From Victivallales bacterium (GTDB lineage Bacteria; Verrucomicrobiota; Lentisphaeria; Oligosphaerales; Oligosphaeraceae), in the NCBI GenBank assembly GCA_017964325.1, contig JAGCSE010000325.1, positions 1 to 17,573 on the forward strand: DNA of 17,573 nt, in the 5' to 3' direction. The first letter of the stretch is position 1. Each line of letters opens with the position of its first letter. Below are positions 1 through 7,208 of this stretch, one piece after another. The translations under genes were made by a program, and so were the position numbers. The notes under the pieces are model-generated. The model was not told the origin of the DNA. It did not search any database and was given only the letters and a program-made list of their open reading frames with translations.

Positions 1-1399
1 CATAGATTTCGAATTCCTTACGGTCCGGATAAGGCGGGAAAATGCACGGCAGCATGGAGGATTGGATGTGCTTTGCGACATCCAGTTCCGCGCCGATGCG
101 TTCCTTTTCGGCGGTCACGGTCGTTAAATCTTTGATGTACTGATCCAAAGAAACGGCCATGTTGTTGAAGGATGTGGCGAGGTCTCCGATTTCGTCGTTG
201 GTGGTGATTTCGGCACGCCTGTCCAGATTGCCTTTGCTGATGAGCTGCACATCGTGCTTCAGGCGAAGGAGCGGTCTTGTGATGGTGCGGGAGTAGAGTC
301 TGGCCAGCATGATGACGGCAATGATGATGACGACGAAGGCGGTGAGGAAGAGGCAGATAGCCAATTGGATGTGGGAGTTGATCTTGTGCACTGGATCGAA
401 GATGAAATCTTTCGGAATATGGATGCACAGCGTCCAGTCTGCGACGGAGATTGGCGCGAAGGCGTAGAATACGCTCTGGTCAGGCAGTGCGGCGACTCCG
501 ACATTTCCGCTGAGTATCCTGTCGGCGACGGTGCTTGCGGGGATGGTGTCATCGTGGATGTTCTTGAAATCCGTCTGGTCGAGCTTGAGATGCGGGGAGG
601 CGATGATGTCGCCTTTCTTGTTGACCAGGAAGGAGAAGGAGCCTTTGCCGATGGAGAGGTCGATGATGGATTTATGCAGGTCGGTGACGAGAATGTCCAT
701 GCATACGACGCCGGCGAATTGTCCTCCTTTCTTGAACGGAGCGGCGCAGCTGATCATGAGGCCGCGGCCATAGGAGTCGGGATAGAGGTCTGTGAAGAAG
801 ACGCCGTTGGCTTTTTGCGCGCCCAGATACCATGACTGCTTGAAGAAATCGAAATATGATTCTGTCTCGCCTTCGTTGAATTCCGCGATGTCGGCATTTT
901 TGTCATAGCTGATGAGGAATCCGCTTTCCGTTCCGACATAGACGGTTGTGATTTTATCGCCATCCATTTCCATCATCGGGTGCCAGATGGCTTCAAGATT
1001 GCCGAGCAGTGCGAGTTCATCGGCAATTGTCTCCAGCTTGACATCCTTTGTGGCGGGAAAGCGCTGCATGGAATACACGCCCTTTTTCGTGGTGTCCGGG
1101 GGGAGGACGGGGCGTTTCGCGAAATTCTGCGGCCCTGCGTAGAGCGATTCGATATAGCTGACGCAGCGTGAGATGTAGCTTGAATAGACGTTCAGCAGCA
1201 ATTCCGCCCGTTGCGCGCGGTTGCGGGTGATGTCGCCCATTCCGTTCTCCATTTGGGTCAGGAGTGCCTTTTCACTGACCCTCCTGATGTTCAACATTGT
1301 GACGATGCCGACGGCGCTCGTCAGAAGTAACGCAGCGATGGATATTTGCAGAACCATCTGCTGGATTCTGCGCTTGATGGATGAACGATTATTTGTCAT
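1..1399 (-). CDS. Cache-HAMP-PP2C (RsbU/SpoIIE-type) serine phosphatase, 3' part cut by window edge
   Basis: The first 466 residues are visible; the frame is open to base 2 and the C-terminal catalytic domain lies outside the window. Residues about 17-36 and 344-366 are membrane segments. The part between them (about 40-340) is a periplasmic Cache-type sensor, with the typical sequence SWYLGAQKANGVFFTDLYPD and the later AGVVCMDI. Residues about 368-422 form a HAMP linker (TRPLLRL, NDEIGDLATSFNNM). A helical linker follows, ending in EKERIGAELDVAKHIQSSML and FPPYPDR, the usual entry into RsbU-type PP2C phosphatases that dephosphorylate anti-sigma-factor antagonists. The ATG at 1399 is preceded by AGGAG. 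It is the last gene seen in a four-gene operon, 8 nt after the RsbW-like gene. Role: ligand-controlled phosphatase at the membrane. Domain order is seen directly; the substrate, probably a STAS protein encoded further left or elsewhere, is inferred. Confidence 0.9.
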   Translation of the reverse strand, partial: MTNNRSSIKRRIQQMVLQISIAALLLTSAVGIVTMLNIRRVSEKALLTQMENGMGDITRNRAQRAELLLNVYSSYISRCVSYIESLYAGPQNFAKRPVLPPDTTKKGVYSMQRFPATKDVKLETIADELALLGNLEAIWHPMMEMDGDKITTVYVGTESGFLISYDKNADIAEFNEGETESYFDFFKQSWYLGAQKANGVFFTDLYPDSYGRGLMISCAAPFKKGGQFAGVVCMDILVTDLHKSIIDLSIGKGSFSFLVNKKGDIIASPHLKLDQTDFKNIHDDTIPASTVADRILSGNVGVAALPDQSVFYAFAPISVADWTLCIHIPKDFIFDPVHKINSHIQLAICLFLTAFVVIIIAVIMLARLYSRTITRPLLRLKHDVQLISKGNLDRRAEITTNDEIGDLATSFNNMAVSLDQYIKDLTTVTAEKERIGAELDVAKHIQSSMLPCIFPPYPDRKEFEIY

Positions 1400-1407
1400 G
1401 GAGTCTC

Positions 1408-2694
1408 CTAGATGACGATATGCACGATGTTTTCTTCGTATTTGTATTTATATGAAGCCCTCAACGCTCTATGTTTGATGAGCTTGAGGCTGGCGATGTC
1501 CATTTCGTCTTCGTCTTCGCCGATCAGAAGAGGATTGTATTTCTTTCCCAGATAGGTGATCCTGACAGAGAAAGTATCATCATACATGACATTTATGGTT
1601 ATCTTAGTGTCAGGAGAAACACGACATATACGAATATACAGCTCCTCCAGGCAATTTTGAAGCCCGAACAACTGTTTTCTGCCGATTTTTTTTGCGACTT
1701 TTTGCGAGATGGCGTATTCTTCCAACTGTTCATTGAACTGTTCCAGCGATTCGGGAGCTTTCGTTAGTAGTGCGGAAAGGCCGTCTGCGAGACGGAAGCG
1801 GACGCAGTTATGGTTGTTGATGTGGCGGTAGCCGATATTCTGGATTCTGTGCATGAAAAGGAGGAGTCCCGCCTGGTCGATTTCGTCTTCATCTTTTTGC
1901 AGCACGAGCGGGTTGATATGCGGTCCATCGTATTTCATTACGGCGGAGAAAATGCCATCATAGCTTATTTGAAGGGAGATGTCGCTGGTTGGACTGCATT
2001 TGAGGATACGTTGGAAAATTTCCTCCAGACTGGCTTGGATGTTTGGCTCCAGCGAATTGTCAATGGCGTTTTTGCAGACGAATGCCTCGAGAAATTCAAA
2101 CATGGACTTGATGCTCTCTTTGTTTGCGGGCAGTTTGATGGTTTCGGCATTTGGTGAGAAACGATCGGTCGGCGGAAGGACTGGTTTGAGGCAAAGGACG
2201 CCATTGAAAAGGATGTTGACAGGAATGCCAACGAGAAAACTGAGCGAGATGTAGGCCCCCATGATTTCGTTGAATGCGCCGCCTTCGACAAAGAGATAGC
2301 TCAAGAGACCGCAGATGGTATAGAGTGCAGAGATAATAATCAGATAACGAAAGTAGTTGACGGGGCTTTTGAAATGGATTTTATGGGAATGCGAGACCAG
2401 ATGCCACAGGATCCAGACGCCCACTCCAGGCAGGATGATGCAAATCCATTCCAAAAGCATGGACATGATAGGCGTGGAAAGAAGGCAACTCGTTGCTGTG
2501 CAACCTATAAAGGCTCCGAAAACTCCGTAGGGGCCGAACAGAAGGCCAAGCGTCGTCGGCAGGAAATTTTTGATGCCGATATAGGGGCCGAATTGCAGAA
2601 AATGCGTTAGTTGAACGGGATAATCCGCAAGAAAATAGATGATTGCCGTCAAGAAAACGAGCATGGCGCGTTGGCGGAGTTTTTGTCTGTTCAC
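1408..2694 (-). CDS. Membrane protein with two degenerate RsbW-like (HATPase_c_2) domains
   Basis: The N-terminal half (about residues 10-190) has five or six hydrophobic segments, including FLPTTLGLLFGPYGVFGAFIG, which recalls MASE1 or ECF-S-like membrane sensors. Two RsbW-like repeats follow. Each has a helix like the N-box helix (LEEIFQRIL and LEELYIRIC), a strand pair ending in INPL or YNPL, a DEDE segment and a final helix plus strand (the QAGLLLFMHRIQNIGYRH and IASLKLIKHRALRASY regions). The N-box Asn and the Gly-rich loop (GGLG) are not preserved in either copy, so ATP binding or kinase activity is doubtful. I chose the GTG at 2694 over the ATG at 2709: GGAGG sits 8 nt ahead of it and it overlaps the transporter stop as GTGA, matching the ATGA junction one gene earlier. 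It probably pairs with the following PP2C phosphatase in a partner-switching module. The repeats are seen; the function is inferred. Confidence 0.78.
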   Translation of the reverse strand: MNRQKLRQRAMLVFLTAIIYFLADYPVQLTHFLQFGPYIGIKNFLPTTLGLLFGPYGVFGAFIGCTATSCLLSTPIMSMLLEWICIILPGVGVWILWHLVSHSHKIHFKSPVNYFRYLIIISALYTICGLLSYLFVEGGAFNEIMGAYISLSFLVGIPVNILFNGVLCLKPVLPPTDRFSPNAETIKLPANKESIKSMFEFLEAFVCKNAIDNSLEPNIQASLEEIFQRILKCSPTSDISLQISYDGIFSAVMKYDGPHINPLVLQKDEDEIDQAGLLLFMHRIQNIGYRHINNHNCVRFRLADGLSALLTKAPESLEQFNEQLEEYAISQKVAKKIGRKQLFGLQNCLEELYIRICRVSPDTKITINVMYDDTFSVRITYLGKKYNPLLIGEDEDEMDIASLKLIKHRALRASYKYKYEENIVHIVI

Positions 2695-3614
2695 GGCTTT
2701 GCCCTCCATTTTTTCAGCAGGGCGTCCGTAACGGACGAATCGCTCGCGAGAATGCCGATGACCATGATGACCGCTCCGGCGATGCGTATGGAGGTGATGT
2801 TGCCTTCTTCGCCCCGTAGGTTGAAGAGCTTCGTCAGGAATGGCGTGGCAAACATCGTCATGATGATTTCAGTGGCGAAAATCAACGACGTGTTTAATGC
2901 ACTGACATAACGTTGTGCATAGATTTGAACAACGCTGTATAGCCCACGGATGAAGAAACTGATGAAAATGACGCTTCCCCAGAAGGCAGGGGCACGCGGA
3001 AGCGTTAAGGTCTGGTGTTTGAAGGTCATCTCAACTGTCCAGCAGAGAAGAGCAAAAATGAAATTGAAATAGAGTTGGCCGAGAGCGAGAATGGAAGGAT
3101 TGGAGCCGACAGTGAAATTGCCGGCCGTTAGGATGTAGATTGCGAAAAAGATGTCCGCAATGACGAGGAAAAGGATGTTCATTTTCAACAGGCCGCGAAC
3201 ATTGCAGTTCATCATGAAGAAAATGCCGATGAGCACGATGGCGATGCCGACGAGGCTGTTTTTATCTGGCTTCTGTTTGAAGAACAGATAAGCGAAGAGA
3301 GGGACGAAAACGAAATAGGAGGAAAGGACGCAGGCCGTGATAGTCGCATCTATGTTTTTGGAACCCAATAGGATAAAGAAATTGAAGCCGAAAAGTTCAG
3401 CGGAAAGGAGCGCACTTTGCTTGACGAGCTTCTTGTCCAGGCGGAAGAGTTCGCTGAAGAACATCGCCAGAACGAGCAGGAAGCCGATGAGATTCGTAAT
3501 GCAAAGAAATGCGAAATGAGAGACTGATTCCGGCACGCCAGAAAGGAAGGCATACTGGATAGCTGCGAAAAACGTGATGATGAACAATGAGACATTAGCT
3601 TCGAGCTTGTTCAT
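2691..3614 (-). CDS. EamA-family (DMT superfamily) 10-TM transporter
   Basis: This 307-residue protein is hydrophobic throughout, with about ten transmembrane segments in two halves (about residues 1-145 and 147-293), the usual size and architecture of EamA/RhaT-type drug/metabolite transporters. The sequence around ATITACVLSSYFVFVPLFAYLFFKQKP matches the end of the first EamA repeat, and ALNTSLIFATEIIMTMFATPFLT matches the same place in the second. It probably exports or imports a small metabolite such as an amino acid, purine or sugar; the substrate cannot be read from sequence. The ATG overlaps the stop of the upstream DUF2156 gene by 4 nt (ATGA) and no strong Shine-Dalgarno is seen, so translation is probably coupled. 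Placement between a DUF2156 enzyme-like gene and an RsbW/RsbU-like pair suggests transport and signalling are linked. Confidence 0.85.
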   Translation of the reverse strand: MNKLEANVSLFIITFFAAIQYAFLSGVPESVSHFAFLCITNLIGFLLVLAMFFSELFRLDKKLVKQSALLSAELFGFNFFILLGSKNIDATITACVLSSYFVFVPLFAYLFFKQKPDKNSLVGIAIVLIGIFFMMNCNVRGLLKMNILFLVIADIFFAIYILTAGNFTVGSNPSILALGQLYFNFIFALLCWTVEMTFKHQTLTLPRAPAFWGSVIFISFFIRGLYSVVQIYAQRYVSALNTSLIFATEIIMTMFATPFLTKLFNLRGEEGNITSIRIAGAVIMVIGILASDSSVTDALLKKWRAKP

Positions 3615-4537
3615 AAGTCACTGTTTTCCACTGCGATATACTTTTCCATCAAAATGTCGGGCTGATAGGAGAGCTTGGCCTTGCGGAGGCCATCGACGCC
3701 GGCGTCCTCCTCGCGGTTGATATAGAGGTAACCGTCGCAGCAGAGTCGGACAAGTTCTCGGTTGAGGATTTTGTAGATGTCCTTGTAGCTCCTGTCGCCC
3801 TTTTCGATGATGACATCGTAAGCTGTATCCGAAAGTGGAGCGCCGTAGGCATAGCCGCACAGAGCGCCGTCGATGAAGACGACGATGCCCGAAAGGCCGA
3901 GTTCTTCGTAGTGGGCGAGGCCTTTCTGGATGGCGAGATTTTCGTAATCCAACTGGACGTCTTCGTCTTCGTGCTGCTTTTCCGTCAGCCAGATTTTCTG
4001 GAAGCGGAGAATGTCGTCAATATCGTCAGGCTGGATTTTGCGGATGACGGTGCGGCCTTCGAAATCGCGGAAGAAGGTCTTGATGTCATAGCGTTTTGAG
4101 GCGAGCTTGCCGCCAGGCAGGTTGGCGAGAGTGTTATAAGCATAGATGTATTCGAACCAGTCACGGCATGGTTCGATGGTGAACTGATTGGGACATAGCG
4201 ACTTAAGAAATTGCGCAGCGTTGGCGGTCAGTGTCTCGAAACGGACTTTTCTATGATTTTCATGAGCATCGTCCAAAATCTTTTGCAGGGCGTTGCGCAA
4301 GGCGTCTTGATTTTCCGTGTCACCTAGTGGGTAAAGGTAATAACGTTCCGTCTCCGTGCATTTGCCTTGCCGCAATGTGAAAAGGTAGCCGTCGTCCAGG
4401 CATACCTTGTCATGGTATTTTGACTCCATGCAATACATGGCGACAAAGGAATGCTGGCAGGAATTTTCGCCGTATCTGTACAAATATTCCTCTATTTCAT
4501 ACTTTTGTGGAATGGAAGCAGGATGGAAGGCCAACAC
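3611..4537 (-). CDS. DUF2156 / LPG-synthase C-terminal-like (GNAT-fold) protein
   Basis: The 308-residue protein matches the phosphatidylglycerol lysyltransferase C-terminal family (DUF2156, PF09924) in stand-alone form. Seen motifs are SKRYDIKTFFRDF (residues 147-159), the GNAT-like strand GIVVFIDGALCGYAYGAPL (about 217-235) and the diagnostic C-terminal stretch INREEDAGVDGLRKAKLSYQ (273-292) followed by PDILMEKY. The family has a tandem GNAT fold. The membrane flippase half of full MprF proteins is absent, so it is soluble; whether it acts on aminoacyl-tRNA or another acyl donor is unknown. The start is GTG at 4537, with AAGGA (4545-4549 on the minus strand) 7 nt ahead. It is the first gene of the operon, about 57 nt behind the predicted transcription start, and its stop overlaps the transporter start. 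Family call confident, reaction unknown. Confidence 0.85.
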   Translation of the reverse strand: MLAFHPASIPQKYEIEEYLYRYGENSCQHSFVAMYCMESKYHDKVCLDDGYLFTLRQGKCTETERYYLYPLGDTENQDALRNALQKILDDAHENHRKVRFETLTANAAQFLKSLCPNQFTIEPCRDWFEYIYAYNTLANLPGGKLASKRYDIKTFFRDFEGRTVIRKIQPDDIDDILRFQKIWLTEKQHEDEDVQLDYENLAIQKGLAHYEELGLSGIVVFIDGALCGYAYGAPLSDTAYDVIIEKGDRSYKDIYKILNRELVRLCCDGYLYINREEDAGVDGLRKAKLSYQPDILMEKYIAVENSDL

Positions 4538-4601
4538 GGCGAAATCCTTTTTTTAAAGAAAAAACATAGCGGAAGATGTAAAAAACAAGGGAAACACATA
4601 A

Positions 4602-4629
4602 ATTATAAGTCATAAACGGCACTTGTCAA
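4602..4629 (-). promoter_or_regulatory. Strong sigma70-type promoter of the DUF2156-EamA-RsbW-RsbU operon
   Basis: Reading the minus strand, TTGACA (4629-4624) and TATAAT (4607-4602) are both perfect consensus hexamers with a 16-nt spacer. Transcription would start near 4594, leaving a leader of about 57 nt before the GTG at 4537. This suggests high basal transcription of a signalling operon. Confidence 0.8.
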
Positions 4630-4718
4630 TTTTATGCACGGTTATTTGCATGGTTTTTGCTTGACAGAGATTGGAAGCTGCCGTCGGCTTGTAAAAACAA
4701 TCAGACAGGAGATGCAGA

Positions 4719-5684
4719 ATGGCGGATCGTGACCAATATATCAGCGAGTTCGAAGGACAGGATTATGAATTTCTAGAGAAACGGCGGCCCGTGCCGATGT
4801 ATGTGCGCGAACCGTCCGGCGGTTGCAATGAACAGACAGGCATTATGTTGCTAGTCCATTATTGGACAGGAACATACGATATGCTATTTGATGCTTGCGA
4901 CGATTTGCGGGACCGCTACAACGTCGTCGCTGTCACCGTAAATTATCTCCAGAGCGGACAAGACGATCAAGACGGCATCCCGTATGATCTGGCACTGATT
5001 CAAACGGTTGATTGCCTTCGCGCCATCTATCACGTACAGAACAGATTGCGGGCTGAAGGCAAGCCGTTTGACGGCAGGCGGCTGTATGTCGCCGGTCAGT
5101 CCGGCGGCGGCATCATCGCCTTGATGTGCGCAAAATTGGCGCCATGCAGTTTCTCATGCATTTTCGACTTGTGCGGTTGCGCAGGTCTAACGGACCATCA
5201 CGCCTTCGGCATGAAGGAGGGCGGCTGGTCCCGTGATCCGTCGTCCCGCTTCTACAGGACACCCGCTCATCAGGAGATTCGTGATCCAGGCAATCTTTCA
5301 CATTTGCGCAAGCAGTTCGAAATGAATCCACAGGAAAAATACATCATCGTCCACAGCCTGTACGATGCAATCTGTTCGCCGTTGGATAAAATCGCCATTT
5401 TCCGCAACATGGTGGAGATCGGCTACCGTCCGACCGCCGTGTTTGTAACACCTCAGGATGTTGACGGCACGGCGATAACGACAACGGACCATCCAGTCGG
5501 CAATCCGCATCTTATTTATATAAAGTATGGAGATGAGTATTTCAAGCCCGACGGCAAATTCGCCTGCCGTCGCGACGGCGAGACGGATTTCGAACTGCGG
5601 CATCGCGTCAGCTACGATGTGACGGGCGGTGTATGGACGATGGACTACTCGCAGCTTCCGACGATTTTCTTCCATAAGGTTTGA
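4719..5684 (+). CDS. Alpha/beta hydrolase, DUF2920-like
   Basis: This 321-residue protein has the alpha/beta-hydrolase plan: an early strand with the oxyanion-region sequence IMLLVHYWTGTYDML (42-56), the nucleophile elbow VAGQSGGG (124-131, Ser128), an acid in VHSLYDAICSPLDKI (candidate Asp216) and a candidate His258 in TTTDHPVG. The part from VHSLYD to DHPVG closely resembles the C-terminal half of DUF2920 proteins (D/S-x-DKI, then DVDG, then xxHGxG), which I recognise from memory. No signal peptide is seen, so it is probably cytoplasmic. Its substrate is unknown; esterase, peptidase or polysaccharide deacylase roles are all possible. The ATG is preceded by AGGAG (4707-4711) with 7 nt spacing. 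It diverges from the four-gene operon, sharing an intergenic region of 181 nt. A TTGACA lies at 4661-4666 but no good -10 box sits at the right distance. Confidence 0.75.
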   Translation: MADRDQYISEFEGQDYEFLEKRRPVPMYVREPSGGCNEQTGIMLLVHYWTGTYDMLFDACDDLRDRYNVVAVTVNYLQSGQDDQDGIPYDLALIQTVDCLRAIYHVQNRLRAEGKPFDGRRLYVAGQSGGGIIALMCAKLAPCSFSCIFDLCGCAGLTDHHAFGMKEGGWSRDPSSRFYRTPAHQEIRDPGNLSHLRKQFEMNPQEKYIIVHSLYDAICSPLDKIAIFRNMVEIGYRPTAVFVTPQDVDGTAITTTDHPVGNPHLIYIKYGDEYFKPDGKFACRRDGETDFELRHRVSYDVTGGVWTMDYSQLPTIFFHKV

Positions 5685-5723
5685 TTTTTTACTTAAGGCC
5701 CCAGAATTCGCCTGAAATTAATG

Positions 5724-5747
5724 TTTTTTTAATTTTTTTATTTTTTT
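5724..5747 (+). promoter_or_regulatory. Three consecutive 7-T tracts between hydrolase and pseudopilin genes
   Basis: Three runs of exactly seven T (5724-5730, 5733-5739, 5741-5747) are separated by AA and A. No stable hairpin precedes them, so a standard intrinsic terminator is not supported. On position they could act as an upstream A/T element for the pseudopilin promoter or as a weak transcription end for the hydrolase gene. Confidence 0.35.
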
Positions 5748-5862
5748 CAATCCAAATTTTATTTGCATTGTAAGAATAATCCATTATTTTTTACGTTAAT
5801 TGAGACAAAACCATGTTGGTTTGAGAAACAAGCCCCACAAAAGAAAACAAAAAGGAGCAAAA

Positions 5863-6615
5863 ATGAAAAAAACTGAAAAAGTGAAGAACTTCGTGTTGCG
5901 ATTCACGCTGATCGAGCTCTTGGTCGTCATCGCGATTATCGCGATTTTGGCGGCCATGCTGTTGCCCGCGCTGGCGAAGGCCCGTGCGAAAGCCCGCGCC
6001 ATCTCCTGCACATCCAACTTGAAACAGCTTGGCACGGCCATGGTCATGTATGTCGGCGACAACGATGACATGTTCCCGTGGTGGCGTTGGGACTACCATC
6101 GTCTGAACGAAGGCGGCGGCTCCAATCTCAACTCCGGACCAAAATACTGGGCTGCAGCCGCATACGATTACTGCGGTGATTTCAAGGCTTTCCAGTGCCC
6201 CGGCAACATAAAGAAGACTGGTGACGCATGGGGCTATTGGATTGATGGTACGACGACGGAAACAGGCGGAAACAAATCCAACCTCCAGCCGACATACGGC
6301 TTCAATGAACCGATCGCCGTCCGCATCGGCGGTTTCTCCCTCACCATGATGAAGAAGCCGACGGAATGCCTCGCAATAGGCGACTGCTCCAGCCCCTACA
6401 TTGGCTGGGCTGATAGCGACGGCTATCTGGAACGCATGCTCCATCCCAATGGCGGTACGTACAGTGTTGCCAACTACTCACAGTCCGTGTTGCACAACAA
6501 CGGCGCAAATCTCGCATGGATTGACGGACACGTCTCCTATCTTGACTGGCATCAGATCAGACGAGTTGACTCCGGCGGTATGTGCCGTTACTATGAAGAA
6601 GAGCTGAAACGCTGA
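5863..6615 (+). CDS. Type II secretion-like pseudopilin, DUF1559 / H-X9-DG type
   Basis: This 250-residue protein starts with a short basic leader and the class III signal [10 protein letters not shown] (13-22), followed by a hydrophobic helix to about residue 37 and the [20 protein letters not shown] helix typical of GspG/DUF1559 pseudopilins. Prepilin peptidase would normally cut after Gly just before FTLIE; here that residue is Arg13. The C-terminal motif H211-X9-D221-G222 is the 'H-X9-DG' tag of processing-associated prepilins that are massively amplified in Lentisphaerae and Planctomycetes. Cys104 and Cys112 may form a disulfide. The start at 5863 is preferred over the frame-open ATG at 5800 because AAAGGAG (5851-5857) precedes it and the shorter leader is normal. 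Role: cell-surface pseudopilin-like protein, assembly or adhesion inferred. No other secretion gene is near. Confidence 0.9.
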   Translation: MKKTEKVKNFVLRFTLIELLVVIAIIAILAAMLLPALAKARAKARAISCTSNLKQLGTAMVMYVGDNDDMFPWWRWDYHRLNEGGGSNLNSGPKYWAAAAYDYCGDFKAFQCPGNIKKTGDAWGYWIDGTTTETGGNKSNLQPTYGFNEPIAVRIGGFSLTMMKKPTECLAIGDCSSPYIGWADSDGYLERMLHPNGGTYSVANYSQSVLHNNGANLAWIDGHVSYLDWHQIRRVDSGGMCRYYEEELKR

Positions 6616-6640
6616 TTTCCAATAAGTTAATGGATGATCA

Positions 6641-6676
6641 CCAAGCCCCCGCAGATGACTATCGGCGGGGGCTTGG
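6641..6676. terminator. Perfect 12-bp GC-rich hairpin after the pseudopilin gene
   Basis: CCAAGCCCCCGC (6641-6652) pairs perfectly with GCGGGGGCTTGG (6665-6676) around a 12-nt loop. It lies 25 nt past the stop codon. No T run follows on the plus strand, so it may be an mRNA-stabilising 3' hairpin rather than a classic intrinsic terminator. Confidence 0.7.
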
Positions 6677-6774
6677 CCGTTCAATGTCTTGCTTACTTCT
6701 CATGTCTCACGTTTCATGAGATAGGATGCACGAGATGTGAATTTTGCGCAACACCTTTTAAGTTTTTTTGTCTG

Positions 6775-6805
6775 TTGATTTGCATTTCAACAAAGAAGGT
6801 ATAAA
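6775..6805 (+). promoter_or_regulatory. Possible promoter of the tRNA-Ala gene
   Basis: TTGATT (6775-6780) and TATAAA (6800-6805) are separated by 19 nt, slightly long. The predicted start would lie about 10-13 nt before the tRNA gene, which fits a dedicated tRNA transcript. Confidence 0.4.
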
Positions 6806-6824
6806 TTAATAATGTTTTCAACAA

Positions 6825-6898
6825 GGGGGATTAGCTCAGTTGGCTAGAGCGTCTGCATGGCATGCAGAAGGTCATCGGTTCGAGCCAGATATGCTCCA
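6825..6898 (+). tRNA. tRNA-Ala (anticodon GGC), with two stem mismatches
   Basis: The 74-nt gene folds as a cloverleaf. It has an acceptor arm GGGGGAT/ATGCTCC, D-arm GCTCAGTTGGCTAGAGC, anticodon stem TCTGC/GCAGA with loop ATGGCAT (anticodon GGC at 6859-6861), variable AGGTC, and T-arm ATCGG-TTCGAGC-CAGAT. The acceptor arm contains the G3-U70 pair that identifies tRNA-Ala. Two positions do not pair: 5-68 (G/G) and 52-62 (G/A), both with the unexpected base in the 3' quarter of the gene. The discriminator is A (6898) and CCA is not encoded. It is monocistronic, with a possible promoter at 6775-6805 and a terminator at 6909-6936. The gene may be functional or may have a 3' end altered by recombination. 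Confidence 0.88.
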
Positions 6899-6964
6899 TT
6901 CCCCATACCTGCCGCAGAATCAATATTCTGCGGCAGAATTTTTGTGTAAATGCTCTATTCCCCA
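6891..6964 (+). repeat. Direct repeat of the tRNA 3' end (possible att-like duplication)
   Basis: ATGCTCCATTCCCCA (6891-6905, the last 8 nt of the tRNA plus 7 nt beyond) recurs as ATGCTCTATTCCCCA at 6950-6964, 14 of 15 identical and 59 nt apart, with the terminator between. tRNA 3' ends are common integrase attachment sites. No integrase gene is seen in the window, so this could also be chance or a local duplication. Confidence 0.5.
6909..6944 (+). terminator. Intrinsic terminator of the tRNA-Ala gene
   Basis: CTGCCGCAGAAT (6909-6920) pairs perfectly with ATTCTGCGGCAG (6925-6936) around a CAAT tetraloop and is followed by AATTTTTGTG. This is a textbook Rho-independent terminator 10 nt after the tRNA. 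Confidence 0.88.
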
Positions 6965-7168
6965 AGGGTAGCTTATGGAAGCCGCAAGGCAGCCGTCCAT
7001 CCGAAGGACAAAACATTCGTAGTTGCCGGGGGTCATTCCGATTCACGGAGCTATAAAGATAAAGCAAATACAAATTCATCGAGCCAAGACCAACGACGAC
7101 GAGGCAATCTGTTTAATCTATACCACTATCGTTCATTTTCTTGTTTTTTCGCAAAAATTTTTCTACTG
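6965..7168. other. Gene-free stretch after the tRNA
   Basis: No convincing open reading frame, RNA gene or promoter is seen here. The stretch contains the opposed pieces AGCCGCAAGGCAGCC and a T-rich end (7138-7163). Together with the repeats that follow to 7404 it makes a gene-poor interval of about 600 nt between the tRNA and capF. Confidence 0.5.
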
Positions 7169-7200
7169 TCTAATCGTCTAATCGTCTAATCTTCTAATCG
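7169..7200 (+). repeat. Tandem octamer array TCTAATCG x4
   Basis: Four consecutive octamers lie at 7169-7176, 7177-7184, 7185-7192 (last base T instead of G) and 7193-7200, with a decayed fifth unit (TCTACCAT) at 7201-7208. Unit length is not a multiple of three and no gene covers it. Confidence 0.85.
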
Positions 7201-7208
7201 TCTACCAT

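Noticed and set aside
254..835. 193-residue plus-strand open frame
   Set aside because: It lies opposite the Cache sensor gene and is highly acidic and repetitive (EDD, GGE runs), typical of an antisense shadow; no ribosome site or family motif.
4661..4695. Promoter for the alpha/beta hydrolase from TTGACA at 4661-4666
   Set aside because: The only -10-like hexamer (TGTAAA, 4690-4695) is 23 nt away, too far for a standard promoter; left unassigned.
5791..6444. 217-residue minus-strand open frame
   Set aside because: Fully antisense to the pseudopilin gene, which has an unmistakable leader and C-terminal motif; no features of its own.
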